A stretch of DNA of 64,000 nucleotides, taken from positions 62,001 to 126,000 of the forward strand of contig NZ_CADIJO010000007.1 of NCBI RefSeq assembly GCF_902859705.1, written 5' to 3'. Positions 49,557-57,423 of this stretch are shown piece by piece. How positions within the stretch are numbered: position 1 is the stretch's first letter; every line of letters starts with the position of its first letter. The notes below the pieces were generated by a model that saw only the letters and a program-made list of their open reading frames with translations, did no database searches and was not told where the DNA came from. The position numbers and the translations under genes were made by a program. Origin of the DNA: Achromobacter deleyi. Its GTDB lineage: Bacteria > Pseudomonadota > Gammaproteobacteria > Burkholderiales > Burkholderiaceae_B.

Positions 49557-50795
49557 TTAGCTGCAGAGCGATGGGGGCGGGAGGATGTGTTCGGTTGGCG
49601 CAAGCATGTCGCGAGCGTGGCAGAACGACAGCAGTTGCCATTCCGGCATGGGGGCGCCGTATAGATAGCCCTGCTCGCGGTCGCAGCCCAGTTCGCGGAT
49701 GACCTTGCTGTGGGCGTCGGTTTCCACGCCTTCGGCCACCGTGTGCATACCCAACCGGTGCGCCAGGCCGATCATGGATTCAACGATGGCGCGCTGGTGG
49801 GGGTGGTTGGACAGGCCTTCCAGGAACGAACGGTCGATTTTCAGTTCGGTGAAGGGGATGTCCCGCAACCGCGCCATCGACGAATAGCCGATGCCGAAGT
49901 CGTCGATGGCCAGGCCGAAGCCCGCCATGCGCAGCTCGGCCAGGTTCTCGAACAGCGAGCCTTCGGCGGCGCTGTCGCTCAGTGTTTCTGTCAGTTCGAA
50001 GACGACGCTTTCGCGGCGCGCGGCGCGGGCGTCGGCGATATCGATCAGCGATTGCACGACGCTGTGGCGGGCCATCGCGGCGCTGCTCAGATTGATGGAA
50101 ACCGAGACGGTCAGGCCGTTGTCCTGCCAGCGCTGTTGCGCCGCCAGGGACTGCTGCAGCATGGCACCGGCCAGTTGGCCGTCCAGGTTGCGGGCGGCGA
50201 TGGTGGGCATGAAGGCGCTGGGCGCCAGAATGCCGTGCAGCGGCTCGTACCAGCGCGCCAGCGCCTCCACGCCCAGGATATGGCCTGTTCGGCAACAGAT
50301 CTGGGGCTGGAACCAGGGCTGTATTCGCCCATCCTGCAAGGCTTCGAGCGCGGCGCGCTCGGTCACCGGGAAACCTCGGCCTGGGGGGACGGCGGGCGGG
50401 TACGTCTGGGCGATGCGGCCGCTGCCGGCCAGGATCTGGCGCAGGGCGTCGACGGCCAGGGGTTTTTCGATCAGGCCGATGACCTCGACGCAGGAACTGC
50501 GCGCCACCAGTTCGGCGGACCGCAAGAATCGCGGATCCAGGGTGGTGGTGAAGATGACCTGGGGCGGGGTGTTCAAGGCCGCCAGCTCGCGGACCAATGA
50601 AATGCCGTCCATGCCCGGCAGGCGCAGGTCGCACAGCAGCACATCCCAGCGTTGGGCACGCAGGCGCCGCAGCGCGTCTTGCGCGTCGCTGACGACGCCA
50701 AACCCGGCCAGATCGCAGCGCGACAGTGCGGCCGACGCGTAGCGGGCCTGAATGGGGTCATCTTCCAGTACCAGCACTCGAAGAGTCATGTGCAT
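49557..50795 (-). CDS. Response regulator with c-di-GMP phosphodiesterase (RocR-like)
   Basis: This is a 412-residue protein. Receiver (1-125) with D56 (LLCDLRLPGMDG). EAL domain (about 150-400) with all catalytic residues: E177 (GVEALARW), N235 (SINLSS), E267 (FELTET), D298-D299 (AIDDFG), K319 (ELKIDRSF), E355 (VAEGVET) and Q375 (EQGYLYGAP). It should therefore hydrolyse c-di-GMP. First gene of the three-gene operon. In Pseudomonas, RocR counteracts RocA1 control of fimbriae and also competes for the RocS phosphorelay. Confidence 0.94.
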   Translation of the reverse strand: MHMTLRVLVLEDDPIQARYASAALSRCDLAGFGVVSDAQDALRRLRAQRWDVLLCDLRLPGMDGISLVRELAALNTPPQVIFTTTLDPRFLRSAELVARSSCVEVIGLIEKPLAVDALRQILAGSGRIAQTYPPAVPPGRGFPVTERAALEALQDGRIQPWFQPQICCRTGHILGVEALARWYEPLHGILAPSAFMPTIAARNLDGQLAGAMLQQSLAAQQRWQDNGLTVSVSINLSSAAMARHSVVQSLIDIADARAARRESVVFELTETLSDSAAEGSLFENLAELRMAGFGLAIDDFGIGYSSMARLRDIPFTELKIDRSFLEGLSNHPHQRAIVESMIGLAHRLGMHTVAEGVETDAHSKVIRELGCDREQGYLYGAPMPEWQLLSFCHARDMLAPTEHILPPPSLCS

Positions 50796-50976
50796 TCCTA
50801 TGTGAGGGGATCAAGACAGGCAGGATGGCGCCAACGCCGGCAAGCGCGCTTTCCGGCACTGTTGAAGGAGGGCAGAGCAGGGCGGGTACGGATCGGCAAA
50901 TGGGTGTGGATCGTCGAAATTGCCGCATGGGACCGTAAGGCCTGGTGAATTCTGCGCTGGCGCAAACGGGATGGGC

Positions 50977-50992
50977 ATTGGAAGTTTCTAAT
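50977..50992 (+). promoter_or_regulatory. ATTGGAAGTTTCT-type inverted repeat, copy 3
   Basis: ATTGGAAGTTTCTAAT lies 182 bp upstream of the RocR-like gene, in the spacer to the small gene at 51088. The right half TTTCTAA and the left half TTGGAA form an imperfect inverted repeat, a form used by BvgA-type regulators. Confidence 0.55.
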
Positions 50993-51045
50993 TTTTGTTA
51001 CAGGAGTGCGATTCTGAAATTTCGAGTGCGCTTTTCACTTCGATT

Positions 51046-51061
51046 TTCAGAAAGTTCCAAT
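51046..51061 (-). promoter_or_regulatory. ATTGGAACTTTCT-type inverted repeat, copy 4
   Basis: On the minus strand this reads ATTGGAACTTTCTGAA. It lies 54 bp from copy 3, in opposite orientation, 27 bp before the small gene at 51088. The pair is well placed to control divergent transcription. Confidence 0.55.
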
Positions 51062-51087
51062 GGCAGTACCTCAAACCGCTGGGCACC

Positions 51088-51192
51088 ATGGATGCATTCG
51101 CCGTTGTCGGCACGCGTATCAGCCTGGCCAGGCAAAAGCTGGATAAAGCCGCGCAGGAACTGCTTGCCGCCCAGGAAGAACAAGGAAACTGA
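51088..51192 (+). CDS. Small helical protein with its own terminator
   Basis: This 34-residue protein (MDAFAVVGTRISLARQKLDK, then AAQELLAAQEEQGN) is an amphipathic helix. No Shine-Dalgarno is obvious. Motif copy 4 lies just upstream and two terminator hairpins follow, so a short transcript is likely. It may be a small peptide or the transcript may act as an sRNA. Confidence 0.5.
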   Translation: MDAFAVVGTRISLARQKLDKAAQELLAAQEEQGN

Positions 51193-51199
51193 TTCGCCG

Positions 51200-51240
51200 G
51201 ATCCCGTTCTGGCTTTGGGCCGGTCCGGACGGGATCTTTT
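51200..51240 (+). terminator. Terminator hairpin after the small gene
   Basis: GATCCCGT (51200-51207) pairs with ACGGGATC (51229-51236), followed by TTTT. It is 7 bp downstream of the small-gene stop. Confidence 0.7.
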
Positions 51241-51242
51241 AC

Positions 51243-51276
51243 GGCGCGCCCTTGCAGAGGGGCGCGCCTTTTTTTT
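51243..51276 (+). terminator. Strong intrinsic terminator
   Basis: GGCGCGCCC (51243-51251) pairs with GGGCGCGCC (51260-51268), followed by eight T. It ends the short rightward transcript and its T-run reaches the end of the convergent XRE gene. Confidence 0.9.
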
Positions 51277-51661
51277 ATTGCGCGTGTTCGCGTGTGTGAC
51301 GAGGCTCGCGGCGGGCTCGCCCACGGCGTTTTGGCAGATCCTGGACAGGGTCGGGGCGGTACACCGGCGCATGCCAGACGATCGACCATTCGATGTCGAG
51401 CCGGGTTTCGAGAAACGGCGCGGTCCATTCGCATAGTGGCACCATGCCGTTTTCGATCAGGCTGTAGGTGATGAGCGTGAGGTCGAGCCGGTTGGCGACT
51501 TCGACGCGGGAGAGCTTGTGGGCTTCGCGCCAGGCGCGCAGGGCGGACCAGCCATGTTGGCGCATCAGGAGCAGAACACTGGGAGGCGGCAGCTTATGCC
51601 GCAGGTCGGCCTGGCGAAAGAGGGATTCCTCGGCGACGTCGCTGAGCAAGGGCATGTTCAT
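51275..51661 (-). CDS. XRE-like helix-turn-helix protein
   Basis: This is a 128-residue protein if it starts at ATG 51661. Longer starts lack support. The segment ALRAWREAHKLSRVEVANRL, followed by LDLTLITYSLIENGMVPLC, is a Cro/CI-type helix-turn-helix. The C-terminus is basic (RRGRARREPRHTREHAQ). Motif copy 5 (51723) lies about 60 bp upstream of the start. It is a likely regulator with unknown targets. Confidence 0.7.
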   Translation of the reverse strand: MNMPLLSDVAEESLFRQADLRHKLPPPSVLLLMRQHGWSALRAWREAHKLSRVEVANRLDLTLITYSLIENGMVPLCEWTAPFLETRLDIEWSIVWHAPVYRPDPVQDLPKRRGRARREPRHTREHAQ

Positions 51662-51722
51662 GGATGTGTGGATGCGGTGTTGATGGGCATCCCCAGTGTG
51701 CGAGCCGCCAGGCGCCGCCACC

Positions 51723-51738
51723 ATTGGAAGTTTCTAAT
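51723..51738 (+). promoter_or_regulatory. ATTGGAAGTTTCT-type inverted repeat, copy 5
   Basis: ATTGGAAGTTTCTAAT is identical to copy 3 over 16 bp. It lies between the XRE-like gene and the divergent small gene at 51825. Confidence 0.55.
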
Positions 51739-51824
51739 TTATGGTGGCCCGGCGCAAAGCGCGTATGCTGGGCGCTGTAAGGCGAAGCGGCGTATTGCCG
51801 CCTTGCCGCTGCCCAGGAACCGCC

Positions 51825-51998
51825 ATGGAAAAGAAAGACTCCCCCCCGGAACAGAAAGACAAGCCCGCCGCAACGCCGAAAAAGCCGGACGTGCCCGCCG
51901 CGGCCAAGGGTTGGCCGACGCCCAAGAACACCTATGCGCCCAAGGGACGGGCCATGGATCGCAAGCCGGGCAGCCGTGGGTCGGCCCGCGGCCGCTAG
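51825..51998 (+). CDS. Small low-complexity protein
   Basis: This 57-residue protein is rich in Lys, Pro and Ala (MEKKDSPPEQKDKPAATPKK, then GWPTPKNTYAPKGRAMDRKP). It is probably disordered and strongly basic at the C-terminus. CAGGAA lies 6 bp before the ATG. No family is recognised. The gene is divergent from the XRE gene, with a shared upstream region that holds motif copy 5. Confidence 0.55.
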   Translation: MEKKDSPPEQKDKPAATPKKPDVPAAAKGWPTPKNTYAPKGRAMDRKPGSRGSARGR

Positions 51999-52029
51999 CG
52001 ATCGGCGCGCTCGCCGCTGGCGCCCAGCC

Positions 52030-53163
52030 TCACGCCGGGCGGAACGCCCGTTCGTCGTGGCCCAGGGCGCGGCGGTAGGCGTCCAGCGTATGAGCCATCT
52101 GGTTGGCCAGGCGGAAATTCGATTCTGCATACTCGCGGGCCCGCGCGACGATGGTGGCGGCGCGGTCCGGATCGTGGCGGATGCCCAGGATGTGCTCGGC
52201 GAAGCCGGCGACATCGCCAGGGGCGGCGAGCCAGCCGGTGATGTCCGGCCTGACGATTTCCGGCAGTCCGCCCACCTGGCTGGCCACGACCGGGCAGCGC
52301 GCGGCAAAAGCTTCCGGCACGACGCGCGACCAGGCTTCGGTGGCTGAAGGCACCAGCATCACGTCTGTGGCATGGATCATGTCGGCCACGTCCAGACGAT
52401 GCCCGGCAAACACGACCTGATCGGCGATGCCCAACTGCACGGCCAGCGTGCGCAGCTGCTGCGCGTAGGGCTGGGTCTCGGCGGTGGCCATGCCCACGAC
52501 CAGCGCGACGGCGGGCACCGAATGGCGGCGCAGGCGCAGCACCACGCGCAACAGGTCGGCCTGGCGTTTTTCCGGGCGCAGCATGCCGATGGTGGAGACC
52601 ACGAACGCGGCGGGATCCACATTCAGGGCGCGCCGCGTGCGTTCCCGCACACCGATCTTGTCGACGACGCGAAAGAAGGCGTCGCCAGCCCATTCGCCCA
52701 CTACGCTGATGCGTTCTGGCCGTGCAAAGCGGGCGGTCAGCAGGGAATCGCGGCCAGCGTCGCTGGTGGCGATGACGTGGTCGCAGCCCAGCTTCCATTC
52801 CAGCCGGCGGCGGGCGCTGGTGGGCATGGGTTTGGCGAAATGGCGCGTGCGGACCACGGCGCACAGGTCACGGCATAGCGCGGCCGTCTTGCCGTCGGCG
52901 CGGCTGTGGCTGTCGATGACGTCGACCCCCATCAGTTTGACGGCGCGGCGCAGCTTGAGAATGGCGCCGGGGGAATACGGCGAATCGAAATCGATGGGCA
53001 CCGTCGGAATGTCGCGGCGGCAGGCGGCTACGCTGATGGCGCTGGCCGCGGGGGCAGCGATGGCCGCGGCATGGCCGTGGCGATTGAGCCAGGCAGCCTG
53101 TTCCAGGGTGCGGAATTCGAGTCCGCCCAGGCTTTTTTCGCCAAGAATATGCAGGATCCGCAT
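52030..53163 (-). CDS. Glycosyltransferase family 4
   Basis: This 377-residue GT-B enzyme has N-terminal MRILHILGEKSLGGLEFRTL and C-terminal nucleotide-sugar motif PSATEAWSRVVPEAFAARCP followed by VVASQVGGLPEIV (the EX7E region). Such enzymes transfer sugars from nucleotide donors with retention, mostly in lipopolysaccharide or capsule synthesis. It follows a GT9 gene by 39 bp in the same direction, which suggests work on the LPS core. Confidence 0.88.
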   Translation of the reverse strand: MRILHILGEKSLGGLEFRTLEQAAWLNRHGHAAAIAAPAASAISVAACRRDIPTVPIDFDSPYSPGAILKLRRAVKLMGVDVIDSHSRADGKTAALCRDLCAVVRTRHFAKPMPTSARRRLEWKLGCDHVIATSDAGRDSLLTARFARPERISVVGEWAGDAFFRVVDKIGVRERTRRALNVDPAAFVVSTIGMLRPEKRQADLLRVVLRLRRHSVPAVALVVGMATAETQPYAQQLRTLAVQLGIADQVVFAGHRLDVADMIHATDVMLVPSATEAWSRVVPEAFAARCPVVASQVGGLPEIVRPDITGWLAAPGDVAGFAEHILGIRHDPDRAATIVARAREYAESNFRLANQMAHTLDAYRRALGHDERAFRPA

Positions 53164-53202
53164 CGGGTCTGAAAATGGGAGAAGGTAGGAAAGCCGGGGC
53201 GG

Positions 53203-54153
53203 TCAGGCCCGGGCGGCGGGCGCGCTCGACAGGACGTCGACGCAGGCGCGCAGCACGTCGTCGGGCGTGATGGAGTTGATGCCGTCGCGCGGTTCGCGCG
53301 GCACCACGTCGGCGGCGCCGCGGCGCCGCCAGAACCATTCGGGATTGGACTGGTTGAAGATGCCCACGTACGGCACGCCGGTGGCCTGCGCCACATGCGA
53401 CGGGCCGCAATCATTGGCGACCACCAGGCGTGCGCGCAGCATGATCGCGCTCAGTTCGGACAGCGGCCGGCAATAGGCCACCTGGATGTCCGTGCGCCGC
53501 AGCGCGTCGAGCTCGGCGCGCTCACGGGCTTCCTGCTTGCCCAGCACGAAGGTGTAGCGGATGTCGGCGCCCAGCAGCGATTTGAGGCGGTCCGCCAACC
53601 GCAGGTAGTGCGCCAGGCGCCAGCGCTTGAATGGTCCCGAGCCGCCGCCGGGGATGAAGACGACGTCGGCGCCAAGCTCGGTGTGCCCATGACGCCTGGC
53701 CAGCTCGGCGAAGCAGCGGCGTGCGGCCGCTTCGGCATCGAGCGGCCGGTACGCGGCCAGCAGGCGTAGATTGGCCAGGCCGATGTATTCGGCTTCGTCC
53801 TTGCGGTGGCAATGCGTCCAGACCAGATCGCTGAAGCGGGCGTTGCGAAAACCCAGGCGAATCGCCGGCAAGCGCAGCAGATTGACCAGGCCGAAGCGTT
53901 CGCTGCTGTGGTGCAGGTTGACCGAGACCTGGGTGGTCGAGGTCAGGCTGCGGACATAGTCGCGCAGGCTGCGGGCGCGCTGGAATTCGTCGACCCAGGG
54001 CAAGTCGCGGTAGATGTGGCCGACGTCATCGCGCGCCACCACCTTGACCTGTCTGCCCGGCCACCACGCCTTGAGCTGGTAAAGCGTGGCAAAGGCGACG
54101 ATCTGGTCGCCCAGCTGGGGTTGGCTTCTGACGTAGACGACGATGTCCGACAC
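53203..54153 (-). CDS. Glycosyltransferase family 9 (heptosyltransferase-like)
   Basis: This is a 316-residue protein. The start GTG 54153 was chosen because GGAGAGA lies 6 bp upstream and the protein then opens directly with SDIVVYVRSQPQLGDQIVAF, the usual N-terminus of ADP-heptose:LPS heptosyltransferases. Later motifs are VFIPGGGSGPFKRWRLAHYL and VVANDCGPSHVAQATGVPYV (the donor site). It probably adds heptose to the LPS inner core. Confidence 0.85.
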   Translation of the reverse strand: MSDIVVYVRSQPQLGDQIVAFATLYQLKAWWPGRQVKVVARDDVGHIYRDLPWVDEFQRARSLRDYVRSLTSTTQVSVNLHHSSERFGLVNLLRLPAIRLGFRNARFSDLVWTHCHRKDEAEYIGLANLRLLAAYRPLDAEAAARRCFAELARRHGHTELGADVVFIPGGGSGPFKRWRLAHYLRLADRLKSLLGADIRYTFVLGKQEARERAELDALRRTDIQVAYCRPLSELSAIMLRARLVVANDCGPSHVAQATGVPYVGIFNQSNPEWFWRRRGAADVVPREPRDGINSITPDDVLRACVDVLSSAPAARA

Positions 54154-54298
54154 GCGCGCTCTCTCCGGGGTAACCCATGCAATGGCTACGCAATCTACGG
54201 GAGCGGTCGGCTGAATATTCCTGGATACATTTAAAGAATGTGAAGATTCGGACGGGCCGGCTGCATAGAAAAAAATATCTCGCCGGCCGCCGTTGGCG

Positions 54299-54751
54299 TT
54301 AACTGAGGTTGTCCCAGGCGCGCATGTCGTCATCGGCCAGGCGATGCAGGGGCAGTGGATTGGTCAGGCGGCGGGTCAGCGCCACGGCCTCTTCCAGCGT
54401 TGCCACGGCCTCGTGCGGGATGCCGAAGGCTTTCTCGGCCATTTCGCCGTGCCTGGCGGCCGCGGCGCGGCGCGCGGCGTCCGGTTCCACGCTGATCTGG
54501 GCCTTGCACAGCCGGCCGAGCCGCGCCTTGTTGTGCTTGAGCCAGAGACCGCGCTGCTTGCGGTCTTCGTGCGATTCCTCGGGGTCCAATTCGACATAGG
54601 CGATGGTGAAGGGCCGGCCGGCGGCGAGCAAGGCTTCCATTTCGGCTTCCCATTGCGGCGCGTACCCGGCCTGGGCGTTGGCCGGATTGAAGACACACAG
54701 GGGATGACGGCGCACGTCATGAATGCGAAAGGCGTCAGGGGACAGGGACAT
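54299..54751 (-). CDS. Hypothetical cytoplasmic protein
   Basis: This 150-residue protein (MSLSPDAFRIHDVRRHPLCV) contains GRPFTIAYVELDPEESHEDR and RKQRGLWLKHNKARLGRLCK. The mixed alpha/beta pattern lacks signal or membrane segments. I recall similar unnamed proteins in Bordetella-type genomes but no function. It lies in the spacer between the LPS and efflux genes. Confidence 0.7.
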   Translation of the reverse strand: MSLSPDAFRIHDVRRHPLCVFNPANAQAGYAPQWEAEMEALLAAGRPFTIAYVELDPEESHEDRKQRGLWLKHNKARLGRLCKAQISVEPDAARRAAAARHGEMAEKAFGIPHEAVATLEEAVALTRRLTNPLPLHRLADDDMRAWDNLS

Positions 54752-54770
54752 GGGTCAGGCTCCTTGGAGG

Positions 54771-56249
54771 TCAATGGGAGGAAGGGGGATGGGCGGCATC
54801 GGCCAGCGTCGGCGGCAGGGCCGTCTCGGCCGGGGTTTGCCAGCCGGCGCCCAGCGCCTTGTACAGGCCGATGGCGTGGCGGGTGCGGGCCAACTGGCTG
54901 AGCGCCAGGGCGTCGCGCGATTGGTAGGTGGCGCGCTGGGCGGTCAGCACGGCCAGGTAGCCAGTCAGGCCGTTCCGATACAGCCGGGTGGCCCGGGCCA
55001 GGGCATCCTGGCTGTCGCGTACGGCGGCGGCCAGGGCCGTCTGGCGCGCCTGTTCGGCATGCAGGCCTGTCAGGGCGTCCTCGACGTCCTGGAACGTGCG
55101 CCGCACGGTCTGCGCATAGGCCAGGCGATGTGCCTGTGCCCGCGCCTGGGCGGCGCGCAGGTTGGCCGTGGCCCGGCCGCCGTCGTAGACGGACTGGCTG
55201 GCCGACGCGCTCAGCGACCAGATCACGCTGGCGTCGGTGAACAGGTCATGCAGGAGGCTGGCGGCACCGCCCAGCCCGAGCGGAATGACGAACCTGGGGA
55301 ACCGCTCTGCCTGGGCCACGCCGACATCGGCGGTGGCCGCGGCCAGGCGGCGTTCGGCCGCGCGGAGGTCGGGCCGGTTGCGCACCACGTCGGAGGGCAA
55401 TCCGGCGGGCAGGGCGGGCGGGACCGGCAGCGGCTGGCCGGCCGCCGTCAGCGCTGCGGCCCAGTCGGCGGGAAAGCCTCCGGTCAGGACGCCGATGGCG
55501 TGGGCCAGACGGGCCTGATCGCCTTGCAGCTCGGGCAGGCGCGCCTGGGCCAGTTCGCGTTCGGCGCGCGCCTGGGCCACGTCCGCGGTGGTACCCAGGC
55601 CATGGCGGGCGGCGCGCTCGGCCAGCTGTTCGGCGGCGGCCAGCGTGGCGATGGTGTCGCGGGCGATGGCGGCGCGCGCCTGGGTGCTGCGCAAGGCGGC
55701 ATAGTCCGCTGCCAGTTCGGCCAGCAGGCTGATGCGCAGGGCGTGGCCGTCTGCTTCGATGGCCTGCACGTCGGCGTCGGCGCGTTCGACCGCGCGGCGA
55801 CGCCCGCCGAACACATCGATCTCCCAACTGGCGTCCAGCCCCAGGCGGTACGCGCGGGATTCACCGATGCCGGGCGGGTAGCGCAGTGCGCGGGCCGAGC
55901 GCTGCGCCGTGGCATCGGCGCTCGCGCCGACTTCGGGGCCCTGGCGGCTGGCGACCTGGTCGCGGTCGGCGCGGGCCTGCACCAACCGTAGCCGGGCGAT
56001 TTCCAGGTCCTGGTTCTGCGCCAGGGCCTGCTGCACCAGTTGATCGAGCAGCGGGTCGTTGAAGGCGCGCCACCAGGCCGCCAGCGTCTGCGCGTCGGCC
56101 GGTGCCGCGCCCGGTTGCGGGGTGGACCAGGCCGTTGGGTACGCGGGCGTTTCGGGCTGATAGTCGGGCCCGACGGCAGTGCAGGCAGCGAGCGCGGCAG
56201 ACAGCGCGATTGCCAGGACGGCGCGGGAAAGGGGCTGTGCGTGGGTCAT
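54771..56249 (-). CDS. Outer-membrane efflux lipoprotein (NodT/OprM family)
   Basis: This 492-residue protein has a signal peptide with lipobox (LSAALAACTAVGPDYQPE), so Cys23 should be lipidated. Two repeats of the TolC fold are seen: PLLDQLVQQALAQNQDLEIA and RPDLRAAERRLAAATADVGV. It forms the outer-membrane channel of a tripartite pump with the HlyD and FUSC proteins encoded directly upstream. It is the last gene of the operon. Confidence 0.92.
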   Translation of the reverse strand: MTHAQPLSRAVLAIALSAALAACTAVGPDYQPETPAYPTAWSTPQPGAAPADAQTLAAWWRAFNDPLLDQLVQQALAQNQDLEIARLRLVQARADRDQVASRQGPEVGASADATAQRSARALRYPPGIGESRAYRLGLDASWEIDVFGGRRRAVERADADVQAIEADGHALRISLLAELAADYAALRSTQARAAIARDTIATLAAAEQLAERAARHGLGTTADVAQARAERELAQARLPELQGDQARLAHAIGVLTGGFPADWAAALTAAGQPLPVPPALPAGLPSDVVRNRPDLRAAERRLAAATADVGVAQAERFPRFVIPLGLGGAASLLHDLFTDASVIWSLSASASQSVYDGGRATANLRAAQARAQAHRLAYAQTVRRTFQDVEDALTGLHAEQARQTALAAAVRDSQDALARATRLYRNGLTGYLAVLTAQRATYQSRDALALSQLARTRHAIGLYKALGAGWQTPAETALPPTLADAAHPPSSH

Positions 56250-56259
56250 GGCGCGGGTC

Positions 56260-57180
56260 CTACATCAAGGCGCGCAGCCAGGTGGCCAGCCGGCCCTGGG
56301 CCATGGCGCTCTGGCCGGGTTGGCCGACATCGACGCTGCACGTCATGCCGGCCGCCAGCGTGACGCCGTCCGGCAGCGCGTCCAGCTCGATGCGCACCGG
56401 GATGCGCTGGGCCAGCCGCACCCAGCTGAAAGTGGGTTTGACTGACGGCAGCCCATGCGCGTCGGGGCCGTCGTTGTCGTCGGCGATGCCGTGGCCGATC
56501 GAGGCCACGCGGCCGGCCAGCAGCGGTTCGAATCCCATCAGCTTGATGCGCGCCGGGGCGCCGTGCCGGATGCCGGCCAGCTTGGTTTCTTCGAAATAGC
56601 CGGTGACCCAGAAGCTGTGGGCGTCCAGGATGGCGATGTCCGGCTTGCCCGTCACCGCGTAGTCGCCGGCACGCAGCCGCAGCCGGGTCACGAAGCCGTC
56701 CACGGGGGCGCGCAGCACGCTGCGCGCCAGGTCCAGTTCGGCCACGTCCAACAGGGCCCGGGCACGACGCGCGTCGGCCTGAGCAATGGCAACCGCGCGG
56801 GCGGCGCGCTGGACGTCTTCGCGGGATACCAGGTCGTCCAGCCCCGCGCGGCGGCGCGCTTCGTCCGTGCGCTGGCGCAGCGTTTCGTCGGCCGCGGCAG
56901 CCTGTGCGCGGGCCTGTTCGACGGCCAGCTCGAAACGCCGGGGATCAATGCGGTACAGCACGTCGCCTTGCCTGACCGACTGGTTGTCGATCACGGCGAC
57001 TTCGGTGACGGTGCCCGAGACTTCAGGGGCAATGCGCACGACGTGCGCGCTGACACGGCCGTCGCGGGTCCAGGGGGCCAGTACGTAGGCATTCCACAGC
57101 GCGCAGACCAGTGCGCCGGCGATGGCAAGCGCGGCCAGCGTCAGCGCTGCGCGGGAAAGGGTTTTCAAAGGCAGTGACAT
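56260..57180 (-). CDS. HlyD-family periplasmic adaptor (AaeA-like)
   Basis: This is a 306-residue protein. N-terminal membrane anchor (AALTLAALAIAGALVCALW), lipoyl halves (VSAHVVRIAPEVSGTVTEVA and APVDGFVTRLRLRAGDYAVT) and a hairpin (AQAAAADETLRQRTDEARRR). It links the inner-membrane FUSC transporter to the outer-membrane channel, as AaeA does for hydroxybenzoate export. It lies 10 bp upstream of the channel gene. Confidence 0.92.
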   Translation of the reverse strand: MSLPLKTLSRAALTLAALAIAGALVCALWNAYVLAPWTRDGRVSAHVVRIAPEVSGTVTEVAVIDNQSVRQGDVLYRIDPRRFELAVEQARAQAAAADETLRQRTDEARRRAGLDDLVSREDVQRAARAVAIAQADARRARALLDVAELDLARSVLRAPVDGFVTRLRLRAGDYAVTGKPDIAILDAHSFWVTGYFEETKLAGIRHGAPARIKLMGFEPLLAGRVASIGHGIADDNDGPDAHGLPSVKPTFSWVRLAQRIPVRIELDALPDGVTLAAGMTCSVDVGQPGQSAMAQGRLATWLRALM

Positions 57181-57228
57181 GGGGGACGGCAAAGGAAGGC
57201 GGCAAGAGAACGGGAATCGGATGGGGAA

Positions 57229-57423
57229 TCAGGCGACCAGGATCAGCAGCGACACCAGCGCAAGCGAGAGCGAGAACTCGAACAGGGCGGGATGCCAGAC
57301 CTGGCGCAGCACGCCGCTGCGAGCCAGGGCGGCGCGCAGCAGCCAGTACAGCGGCAGCGCAATGCAGGCGTAGAGAAAGAAGGGCGGCACATAGATGCCG
57401 GCGATGGCGAATTCACTCAGCAC
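57229..57423 (-). CDS. DUF1656 (AaeX-like) small membrane protein
   Basis: This is a 64-residue protein with GTG start, 11 bp before the end of the FUSC gene, and GGAG 7 bp upstream. Two membrane helices (YVPPFFLYACIALPLYWLL and LFEFSLSLALVSLLILV). This is the usual AaeX-type partner between FUSC and HlyD genes in aromatic-acid efflux operons. A larger frame on the same strand over this region is only an upstream extension. Confidence 0.85.
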   Translation of the reverse strand: MLSEFAIAGIYVPPFFLYACIALPLYWLLRAALARSGVLRQVWHPALFEFSLSLALVSLLILVA

